Assembly (NCBI GenBank): GCA_017404545.1
Contig: JAFRCC010000025.1
Span: 1 to 64,000 of the forward strand
Direction: 5' to 3'
From: Clostridia bacterium
GTDB taxonomy: Bacteria > Bacillota > Clostridia > TANB77 > CAG-508
Length of the DNA: 64,000 nucleotides
Numbering within the stretch: position 1 is the first letter of the stretch; each line of letters starts with the position of its first letter. Positions 53,446 to 60,251 of this stretch are shown here, piece after piece. A model generated the notes under the pieces. The model made no database searches, was not told the origin of the DNA, and was given only the letters and a program-made list of their open reading frames with translations. The translations under genes were made by a program, and so were the position numbers.

Positions 53446-53983
53446 TTTTATAAAAGAGCAAACTATTTTTACTAGCTGTTTACATTGGACATTGACAATA
53501 GTACTTTGGGGAACAATTAGTCTCATATTATATAAAAAAAGTAAAAGCAAGTTAAAATTTGATATTATAAGCCATAATAAAATTCAAAGTAAAAATATAG
53601 CATTTGCCATTGTGTTATTAATAGCATATTTAATAATAAAATATTTTGTTATAGGCGGTATGAAAATTATAAATGAATTTAATGAATTAGGAATTGTAAA
53701 ATTTATTTTTCAATATGCTTACTATTTTTTTGAGGTAGTTTTAATAATGCTTACTATTTCATTTGGACAAAGGTTTTTTGAAGGAATATCTAAAAGCAAA
53801 GTTATTCCATTTGGTGGGATTGTACTTGCATGTACTTGGGGATTAATGCACATATTAACGCAAAGTTTTGCTACAGGAATATTTGCGTTTGTTTCAGCAA
53901 TTATATATGGAATTGTGTATTTACAATTAAATAAAGATAGTAAGTATTCTTATTTTATTATATTGCTAATGTTTATATTGTAA
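53432..53983 (+). CDS. CPBP-like multi-span membrane protein
   Basis: 183 aa, five membrane spans. The C-terminal GLMHILTQSFATGIFAF and IIYGIVYLQLN resemble the second half of CPBP intramembrane proteases (Abi family), but the first EExxxR motif is absent, so it may be inactive. No clear ribosome site is seen before ATG 53432; the start is uncertain. It is followed by another CPBP gene 48 nt on. Confidence 0.55.
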   Translation: MIENNFIKEQTIFTSCLHWTLTIVLWGTISLILYKKSKSKLKFDIISHNKIQSKNIAFAIVLLIAYLIIKYFVIGGMKIINEFNELGIVKFIFQYAYYFFEVVLIMLTISFGQRFFEGISKSKVIPFGGIVLACTWGLMHILTQSFATGIFAFVSAIIYGIVYLQLNKDSKYSYFIILLMFIL

Positions 53984-54031
53984 TAATAAATTATAATAAG
54001 AATTTAAATTATGAAGGAGAGATAATAAAAA

Positions 54032-54840
54032 ATGACAAGTATTATAAAATCCATTGAATATATTCTGTTTTATGTTTTATTTCAATCAATTGTGATTTAT
54101 ATAATTGCAATGATTGTAAAAAATTCAGTAAATGATGTTAGTCAAATGCAGAATATTATTAATAGTAATACTCTTGGGTTAGCAATACTTACTAATATTT
54201 TAACTATTTTATTATTAAGTTTATTTTTTTTATTACATAAAAAAGGCTGTATAAAGAAACAAATATAAAATTAGTGGACATAAAACAGTGCATATTGCCT
54301 TGTATTATTGCTTTTTCAGCATCTATGATTTTTTCAATACTGACAATAAATCTTAATTTTGAAAATGAAAATTTAATACAAAATAGTGTTAGATATTACT
54401 CAAATATTATGCCGTTCTTGGGAATAATACTACAAATAATTGCTCTTTTATTAGTTTCGCCGTTTACAGAAGAAATTATTTGCAGAGGTTTGATTTTAAC
54501 AAATATACAAGACAAGTATAATAATGTTGTAGCTATTATAGTAAGTGCATTATTGTTCGGTATAATTCATTTTATGGCAGGAGGAATAATATTAGTAATA
54601 GGTTCCGTTTTAATGGGAATTATATTCGGATTTATTTATGTAAAAACAAAATCACTATTACCAGCTATAATTGCTCATGGAGTAGCAAATATTCCTGATT
54701 TTATTATGGCTGTATTGCCTAAATTATCACAATCAACATCAATTTGTTTGATTGTTGCATTTTTCTTGATTTTTGTTTTTTCAATATATAATTTTTCAAG
54801 AAGAATGGATAAACAACAAATACAGGAAAAGAAAAATTAA
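54032..54840 (+). CDS. CPBP intramembrane metalloprotease, split by a -1 frameshift
   Basis: Two adjacent frames: 54032-54268 (N-terminal spans) and a downstream frame that reads KRLYKETNIKLVDIKQCILP and continues to 54840. The first frame reads CAT AAA AAA GGC; one extra A in the six-A run at 54239-54244 would fuse them to about 269 aa. The C-terminal part has the catalytic motifs EEIICRG, FGIIHF and HGVANI. Either a homopolymer error, a slippage-regulated gene or a decayed one. Such proteases are often immunity or abortive-infection factors. Confidence 0.65.
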
Positions 54841-55049
54841 TTGATATATATTAATATTTTTTTCTAGTTTGGAATGCTTTCTAATTATGTAGATTACAAG
54901 TTATCATAACGTTAATAATATTTTTAGATGTTAAACATCTGAATTTTAGCATTTTGTAGATATGTTACTAAAAGTAACACGATTGTTTATCTAAGTGTAT
55001 TTAAAAATATTTACATATACGGTACTATTATACAAAGGAGATGATAGTT

Positions 55050-55457
55050 ATGGAGATTTCAGAAAAAATAAAACAAATTAGAAATAAAGAAGGGCTTACA
55101 CAAGAACAATTTTCAGAAAAAATTAATGTATCAAGAAATGCAGTGGCAAAATGGGAAACTAATAGAGGTTATCCAGATATTCAAAATTTAATTAGTATAA
55201 GCGAAGTTTTTTATATTAGTTTAGACGAATTAGTGAAAGATGATGTTAATGTAAAAAATAAAATTATTGCAGAAAGTTCATCAAAAAAATGGCATATTCT
55301 TGTTATTCTATATTTGGTAGCAATTATTATATATATTGTGTATTTCCTAATTTTTCATAAAATTTTTATGATTGGATTTCTAATTTCAACTATTTTTATG
55401 TTAGGGATAGAAACATATATATTTATAAAAGATAAAATATGGAAAAATAAGAATTAA
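55050..55457 (+). CDS. XRE-family regulator with C-terminal membrane helices
   Basis: 135 aa from ATG 55050 (AAAGGAG upstream at good spacing). Helix-turn-helix: IRNKEGLTQEQFSEKINVSRNAVAKWETNRGYPD. The C-terminal half has two membrane spans (ILVILYLVAIIIYIVYFLIF, FLISTIFMLGIETYIFI), a design seen in regulators of bacteriocin or membrane-stress genes. The 54841-55049 gap upstream holds GTTACTAAAAGTAAC (54964-54978), a palindrome that could be its operator. Confidence 0.8.
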   Translation: MEISEKIKQIRNKEGLTQEQFSEKINVSRNAVAKWETNRGYPDIQNLISISEVFYISLDELVKDDVNVKNKIIAESSSKKWHILVILYLVAIIIYIVYFLIFHKIFMIGFLISTIFMLGIETYIFIKDKIWKNKN

Positions 55458-55500
55458 AAAAACTCATAATATTTTAATATTCTAAATTATTAAATATTAT

Positions 55501-55640
55501 TTCAAAATTTATTCAAAATTCATTCATTGACTATCTAAAAATAAGGTAGTATTATCATAAATATGAAAATATATATCAAACGAGAGAGCTAGAGATGGCT
55601 CTCTTTTTTTAGCATAATAATACAAAAGTAATAATTCTTT
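55501..55640 (+). repeat. Promoter-minigene-terminator cassette, copy A
   Basis: About 90% identical to 59584-59724. It contains TTGACT (55527-55532), 17-bp spacer, TATTAT (55550-55555), a nine-codon frame MKIYIKRES (55563-55592) and a terminator AGAGAGC/GCTCTCT plus T run (55583-55610). No larger gene follows. Confidence 0.8.
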
Positions 55641-55655
55641 TTCAAGCATAAATTT

Positions 55656-55745
55656 GAGAGAAATAGTCTATTATAGTAACTATAAATTTACTTTTGTACT
55701 GCATTTTTACGTTTTGTGGTGTGAAAGTAATTTTTTTATTATGAA
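55656..55745. repeat. Diverged intra-element repeat, copy 2
   Basis: GAAATAGTCTATTATAGTAA with AATTTACTTT and GTGTGAAAGTAATTTTTTTATT: related to 51719-51812. Confidence 0.55.
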
Positions 55746-55860
55746 ATTTCAAATCCTACAAAAAGTCTATTTTACAAGAGTATAGAATAAAGTATAGGAT
55801 AAACTATAGAATAAAGTATAGAATAAAATAAAGAATAATTATAAAAAATGAGTTAAACGG

Positions 55861-55912
55861 CCTTTCCTGACCAGTTTTTAATACGAATATATTAAAATTG
55901 GTCGGGAAGAGG
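55861..55912 (+). other. Strong imperfect hairpin in the intergenic region
   Basis: CCTTTCCTGACCAGTTTTTAAT (55861-55882) folds with ATTAAAATTGGTCGGGAAGAGG (55891-55912), about 22-base arms with a few mismatches and G-U pairs. No T run, so it is probably not a terminator. The 55458-56105 gap otherwise holds the repeats listed and AT-rich sequence. Confidence 0.6.
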
Positions 55913-56105
55913 CATTTATTGAAAATTTAGTAAATAAAAAATATTCTGAAAAAGCCAGTTATCGACATAAAAATGTATTAAATCTATTAAAATATGTCAA
56001 TAACTTATGTTTTCGGGTGAATTTGAAAATTGGGTAGCAAAAAAATATAAAATATGTTATACTAATTACGAAATATTTAATAAATGAGAAGGAGCGTGAA
56101 TTATA

Positions 56106-56381
56106 ATGACATATGAATTTGCAAAATATCCTGATGGGACATTAGGAGTATTTTCTAATATAGGAAAAAAAGAAAATGGTGAAGAATATCTTCGTGTTAC
56201 TTTTGAAAGACCTATGGAGTATGGATTTGATACTTATGTAATTGAACTTCCAAGCTATGAAGTAGTTTTAGAAGGTGGAAACTATTCTGATGAAGAAAAG
56301 AAAAAATTTATGGATATAGCTAAAAATGGAGCCTCATTTTTCTTTAAATATGCACGATTAGGAGGTTTAGAAATTGCCTAG
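56106..56381 (+). CDS. Small acidic partner of the DUF4160 protein
   Basis: 91 aa, two-layer alpha/beta style (RVTFERPMEYGFDTYVIELP). GAAGGAG lies upstream. It overlaps the next gene by eight bases, which indicates translational coupling. DUF4160 genes often sit next to a DUF2442-type partner in toxin-antitoxin-like pairs; this protein occupies that place, but I cannot confirm DUF2442 membership. A broken paralogue lies at 53283. Confidence 0.6.
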   Translation: MTYEFAKYPDGTLGVFSNIGKKENGEEYLRVTFERPMEYGFDTYVIELPSYEVVLEGGNYSDEEKKKFMDIAKNGASFFFKYARLGGLEIA

Positions 56382-56650
56382 TATTTTTGAATTAAAACGG
56401 ATATAAAATTTATTTTTGGACAAATGAAAATGATGAACCAATACATGTTCATATTTCAAAAGCAAATCCAACAGTAAATGCAACCAAAGTATGGTTAACT
56501 CAATCAGGTGGTTGCATACTTTGTCATAATAAAAGCAAGATACCGGAAAGAGAATTAAATATAATTTGCGAAGATATATCATTACATTATTTCCAAATTG
56601 TTGAGATGTGGAAAGCAATTCATTCAGGTAATGTTAAATTCTATTGCTAA
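56374..56650 (+). CDS. DUF4160 protein, read through a CGG +1 frameshift site
   Basis: 91 aa with one shift. TTG 56374 has GGAGG eight bases upstream. The zero frame reads MPSIFELK then CGG ATA TAA. Skipping the C at 56398 gives GYKIYFWTNENDEPIHVHIS, the family hallmark (GYxxYFWxxExxEPxHVHI), through to VKFYC and TAA at 56648-56650. Without the shift only a nine-residue peptide is made. DUF4160 proteins are small, co-encoded with a partner and suspected toxin-antitoxin components; activity is unproven. Confidence 0.82.
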
Positions 56651-56762
56651 TATTCCAGAATGGTATGGATTTAAAATAACAAAATATTCAAATAAAATAG
56701 CAACTCTACAGAGTGGAGAGTACTGCTTTTTTACAGAGCTTTTAAGCTAAAAGCAGATAACT

Positions 56763-56808
56763 AGAAAGCTTGTCTTTCTACGAGTTTATGTGATGCACAC
56801 TGCATCAC
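56763..56808. promoter_or_regulatory. Two palindromes upstream of the LysR gene
   Basis: TAGAAAG-N5-CTTTCTA (56763-56781) and GTGATGCA-CAC-TGCATCAC (56790-56808), both perfect. The second fits a dyad operator. A TATAAT follows near 56826. Confidence 0.55.
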
Positions 56809-56848
56809 TATCCTGCCTTTCGAGATATAATAGAAAGGAGATGCTTTT

Positions 56849-57706
56849 GTGGTAGATTTAGAATTATATAGAATATTTAAAGTTGTTGCCGATGAAGAAA
56901 ACTTAACAAGAGCAAGTGAAATCTTAAATATTTCACAACCAGCAGTAACAAAACACATACACAATTTAGAAGATGAATTAGAAATAAAATTATTTGATAG
57001 AACAAAATATGGAATGAAATTAACTGTAGATGGAAAACAAATATACAATCAAATAAAGGATGCTATAAATACATTAATGAATGTAGAAAATAATATAAAA
57101 CAAAATAAAATATTAAATTTGGGAATTCATACAAATATGCCCAAGGAATTATATAGGAATATAATAGCAAAAATAAAACAAAACAATTTTAATATAGAAG
57201 TGAACATTGAAAAAGCACCTACAGAGGATATGTTTTCAATGTTAGAAAAACAGAAAATTGATGCATATTTATCAAAAAAACAGCCAGAAGATATACATAG
57301 TGAATCTATAAAATTTATAAAATTAGGAGCTTTTCATGATGATTTCTTTGTAAATGCTAATTCAAAATTTTTAGATAAAAATATTTTAAAAGATGATGAA
57401 AAGGTTACTATATACACCTTAAGAAATATATCGACCACAAGTAGAAATCTGGAAAATATATTAAAAGAAGGGAATTTTAAAAATATAGAAATAAAGAATG
57501 CAACATTTAATACAATTATTGAAAAAATGCAAAATAATGATATAATTGCATATATAACGGAAGAATATATACAAGAAGAACTTGAAAGCGGTAAATTAAG
57601 CAAATTGGAATTAGGAATTGAATCGACGGTCCTAGAGTATGGAATTTATTATAATTCTAATAATAAATTAAAGAATGTTAAGAGTATATTTAAAAGTGTT
57701 CAATAA
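56849..57706 (+). CDS. LysR-family transcriptional regulator
   Basis: 285 aa, GTG start with AAAGGAGATG upstream. N-terminal winged helix-turn-helix typical of LysR (FKVVADEENLTRASEILNIS, then QPAVTKHIHNLEDEL), and a C-terminal substrate-binding domain. AT-rich codons like the host. It lies before the 354-aa protein and may control it in response to an unknown ligand. Confidence 0.92.
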   Translation: MVDLELYRIFKVVADEENLTRASEILNISQPAVTKHIHNLEDELEIKLFDRTKYGMKLTVDGKQIYNQIKDAINTLMNVENNIKQNKILNLGIHTNMPKELYRNIIAKIKQNNFNIEVNIEKAPTEDMFSMLEKQKIDAYLSKKQPEDIHSESIKFIKLGAFHDDFFVNANSKFLDKNILKDDEKVTIYTLRNISTTSRNLENILKEGNFKNIEIKNATFNTIIEKMQNNDIIAYITEEYIQEELESGKLSKLELGIESTVLEYGIYYNSNNKLKNVKSIFKSVQ

Positions 57707-57715
57707 TGATGAGAA

Positions 57716-57760
57716 CGAGCACGAAATATAACCAGAAGTTATATTTCGTACTCGTTTTTG
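57716..57760 (+). terminator. Intrinsic terminator after the LysR gene
   Basis: CGAG-C-ACGAAATATAAC (57716-57732) pairs with GTTATATTTCGTACTCG (57738-57754), then TTTTTG. Confidence 0.85.
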
Positions 57761-57763
57761 TAT

Positions 57764-57826
57764 TTTACATAACACAAACACCTTGTTACAATAAAAAAAA
57801 TAATAACAAGGTAGATACCTTATGTA
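57764..57826 (+). promoter_or_regulatory. Nested palindromes before the 354-aa protein
   Basis: Outer arms TTTACATAA (57764-57772) and TTATGTAAA (57818-57826) enclose ACCTTGTTA ... TAACAAGGT. The whole leader can fold as a stepped hairpin immediately upstream of the ribosome site, or act as an operator. Confidence 0.5.
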
Positions 57827-57843
57827 AAATTGGAGGAATTATT

Positions 57844-58908
57844 ATGATTAATTATACACTGAATGACCCGACACAGCAAATGCTTCTTCCTCACCTTGAA
57901 ATCACAGAAGAATTGCTTTCACGGGTTGCAACTAAACTCTCTGGGCAAAAAATGTATGCAGAAATAACTGCAATGCCCGATCTTGGCATTGCACATAACT
58001 GCACTCGCATGATGGGAGGATTTTTCACTGGCGCACGCTATGTATGGAATTCAACTGTTCCATTTATTCCAATTGATGCCACAGTGAATGTATGTGGTAC
58101 TGCTGTATGTAAACTGAGCAATGAAATCTCTGTCAAGGAATTTCTTGACAGAGTTGAAACTGTACTCGCAGACAGAACTCGCTATACTTGGAATTACACA
58201 AACGGGAATCACTTCATTAGTTTGTGCTGTTCTAATGGTGAATATAGCACAGAACCCGGATATTATATGGTAGTTCATGCTTCAGCAAATGAGTTCAAGA
58301 ATGGTCCGAAGGGGCTGTACCCTAATTCAGACGTTTGGTATTATGATGCTATACAGACAGAGTATCTGGATGGAACATCAAGATATCTTCGTTATATTGC
58401 GGGAGCACCAGCAGAACGTTTTTATGAAATAGCGAAAGTGCTTATCTCCTTTAATGAAGAACGCAATCGATATTTTATTAGAAATGTACTTCAGGAATAT
58501 CTGGAAAAGGAAGTTCTTAGTGTTCAGCACTACGGGATGCCGAATAGTCATACAGTTTGCATTGGATCACATTGGGAAAGTAGCTCGTATACGCTCTTGA
58601 CAGCACCAGGTCGCCCAATTTTTCTGGTAGAACCGGGAAAAAATTATGATGGTTCGCCACATGGTTTTGGTCTTGCAGTCAAGAATCCACAGATTGAATT
58701 TGGACAGAATGCTATTACAATTGGAGAAAAGACATTTCAGCGTGGAGAGAGCATTAATATTGGGGTAGATGCACTTAATAGATGTTCTTCTCCTAAAGAC
58801 AATCTCGATGATTATGTTAGCGGTATTCTCAATGTTTGCCCCGGTAAAATCATTGGAAAGCTGTACCAGATTGTTTCCATTTCCAAGGATGGAACAAAAA
58901 TCTGGTAA
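57844..58908 (+). CDS. 354-aa protein of unknown family, foreign codon use
   Basis: ATG 57844 with TTGGAGG upstream. Higher G+C and codons such as CGC, CGG, CTC and CTG set it apart from neighbours, so it was probably acquired recently. It has Cys- and His-rich spots (AHNCTRMMGG, TNGNHFISLCC, HYGMPNSHTVCIGSHWES), which suggest a metal-binding enzyme, though no known signature is clear; RtcB-like similarity of GNHFISL is too short to use. Arg27 is encoded by CGG and the frame continues normally. Next comes a histidine phosphatase gene. Confidence 0.6.
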   Translation: MINYTLNDPTQQMLLPHLEITEELLSRVATKLSGQKMYAEITAMPDLGIAHNCTRMMGGFFTGARYVWNSTVPFIPIDATVNVCGTAVCKLSNEISVKEFLDRVETVLADRTRYTWNYTNGNHFISLCCSNGEYSTEPGYYMVVHASANEFKNGPKGLYPNSDVWYYDAIQTEYLDGTSRYLRYIAGAPAERFYEIAKVLISFNEERNRYFIRNVLQEYLEKEVLSVQHYGMPNSHTVCIGSHWESSSYTLLTAPGRPIFLVEPGKNYDGSPHGFGLAVKNPQIEFGQNAITIGEKTFQRGESINIGVDALNRCSSPKDNLDDYVSGILNVCPGKIIGKLYQIVSISKDGTKIW

Positions 58909-58915
58909 ACGAGTA

Positions 58916-58940
58916 GAGGAGTATTCACTGAATACTCCTC
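58916..58940 (+). other. Intercistronic hairpin
   Basis: GAGGAGTATTC, loop ACT, GAATACTCCTC: perfect 11-bp stem between the unknown gene and the phosphatase gene, with no T run. Possibly an mRNA-stabilising or translational element. Confidence 0.6.
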
Positions 58941-58965
58941 ATACTAATTCTAGGAGGTTTTGATT

Positions 58966-59505
58966 ATGAAAGTAGTACTTTTAAGACATGCCGAGACCGT
59001 AATGAACAATTCCGGGAGATTCTGTGGTAGAACGGATTGCAACATAACGGACAATGGAAGAATTATTACTGCCAAATTAGCCAGTATTGAACCGTTTGTA
59101 TCTGGTTTTACAGCAATGTATGTTTCTCCTCTTAAACGGACTGCTCAAACATTAAGTGTAGTTTATCCAAATTGTAATTATATTGTAGATGAACGGCTGA
59201 TTGAGATTTCTCTTGGCTCTTGGGAAGGACTTGAAAAAACAGCGGTGGATCAAAGCAAACGGAAAGCTTTTCTCAAAGGATTATATACTCCACCTAATGC
59301 AGAAGAAACTCATAAAGATGTAGTCTATCGCATTATTAGTTTTTTTAAAGAACTTGAGAATACGTATGACAAATATGATACTATTCTTTTAGTAACACAT
59401 AATGGGGTAATACGAACAATAAAGCAATTACTTAAAATCGAAGATGTAAAAACTAAAAACTCAGATTTTATTATAATCGATTCCAAGGATTTAGTTAAAT
59501 TGTAA
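58966..59505 (+). CDS. Histidine phosphatase-family protein (phosphoglycerate mutase-like)
   Basis: 179 aa from ATG 58966 (AGGAGG upstream). Catalytic motif LLRHAET (RH-A/G) near the N-terminus, SPLKRTAQT, and the second catalytic His in LLVTHNGVIR. Foreign codon use; three in-frame CGG codons (59137, 59194, 59260), two at conserved Arg positions (SPLKRTAQT, DERLIE), so the donor used CGG as arginine. Substrate unknown; similar enzymes act on phosphoglycerate, cobalamin precursors or sugar phosphates. Confidence 0.88.
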   Translation: MKVVLLRHAETVMNNSGRFCGRTDCNITDNGRIITAKLASIEPFVSGFTAMYVSPLKRTAQTLSVVYPNCNYIVDERLIEISLGSWEGLEKTAVDQSKRKAFLKGLYTPPNAEETHKDVVYRIISFFKELENTYDKYDTILLVTHNGVIRTIKQLLKIEDVKTKNSDFIIIDSKDLVKL

Positions 59506-59512
59506 AAGCTAG

Positions 59513-59558
59513 AGAAATCCTATATTACTGGTTTATTTAATTGGTAATATAGGATTTA
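59513..59558. other. Perfect 14-bp hairpin
   Basis: AAATCCTATATTAC and GTAATATAGGATTT around a 15-base loop, after the phosphatase stop. Lacks a T run on the plus strand, so it is at most a weak terminator. Confidence 0.6.
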
Positions 59559-59583
59559 AAAAATATAATAATAAGCTTTATAA

Positions 59584-59724
59584 TTTCAAAATTTATTCAA
59601 AATCCATTCATTGACTATCTATTTTAAAGGTAGTATTATCTAAATATGAAAATATATATCAAACGAGAGAGCTAGAGATGGCTCTCTTTTTTTAGCATAA
59701 AAATACAAAAGTAATAATTCTTTT
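59584..59724 (+). repeat. Promoter-minigene-terminator cassette, copy B
   Basis: Nearly the same as copy A at 55501, with identical minigene and terminator. Together they flank a 4.1-kb segment. The 59506-59923 gap contains this repeat, the 14-bp hairpin and what looks like remnant sequence. Confidence 0.8.
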
Positions 59725-59923
59725 TTCTATTCATAAAATTAGAAAAAAAGAAAGATTTGGAGAGATTGTGTTTGAAAAATAATTGGCAAATTTCGTTGTT
59801 AAACTGCGCATAAGAAATCCTTGACGTACCAACGTATGTCTCCGGTTTCTTAGCTTGTTTGTCTAGAAATTTACTCAATTCTTTTCCAAACATATTGCTT
59901 CGAAGAAAGGAATAATAGAATTT

Positions 59924-60025
59924 ATGATGATTAGTATTGAATATGGTAAAGATAGTTTGAAACAGATAATTTTGAAATTATTAAAAGAAGAATACATAAA
60001 TTATATAACTATAAATGAAAAATAA
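59924..60025 (+). CDS. 33-aa small protein upstream of the recombinase
   Basis: MMISIEYGKDSLKQIILKLL and then EEYINYITINEK, with AAAGG upstream of the double ATG. Tiny proteins of this type often precede large serine recombinases in Firmicutes elements and may help excision. It is too short for firm assignment. Confidence 0.45.
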   Translation: MMISIEYGKDSLKQIILKLLKEEYINYITINEK

Positions 60026-60026
60026 A

Positions 60027-60222
60027 AGCCTATTTTGAGCTGACATATTTATAATTACACGGTAGAATTTAGTTATGCTATAAATAGGCTATTTGCTCTT
60101 TGGAAAAGTTCAAATTATAATCACCATTATACGTCGTTAAACATCATTTGAAATCTATTCAACGTACAGTGAGTACGCCTCATAGATTTCAAATTCGTTT
60201 GCCTTGTAAAATAGCAATTCTA
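60027..60222. repeat. Nested palindromes upstream of the recombinase gene
   Basis: Three inverted repeats: AGCCTATTT/AAATAGGCT (60027-60035, 60084-60092); GTTCAAATTATAA with TTCTAATTTGAAC at the outside; ATTTGAAATCTAT/ATAGATTTCAAAT inside. Possible control region or recombination accessory sites. Confidence 0.6.
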
Positions 60223-60251
60223 ATTTGAACAGAAAAAGTGAGGTGATTTAT

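Noticed and set aside
57844-58908. RtcB-type RNA ligase
   Set aside because: Only the short string GNHFISL is similar; other RtcB motifs are missing.
59672-59893. 73-aa minus-strand frame between cassette B and the 33-aa gene
   Set aside because: The N-terminal part (MFGKELSKFLDKQAKKPETY) looks gene-like and may be a remnant, but the C-terminal third runs through the repeat and terminator and there is no good promoter. Not listed as a gene.
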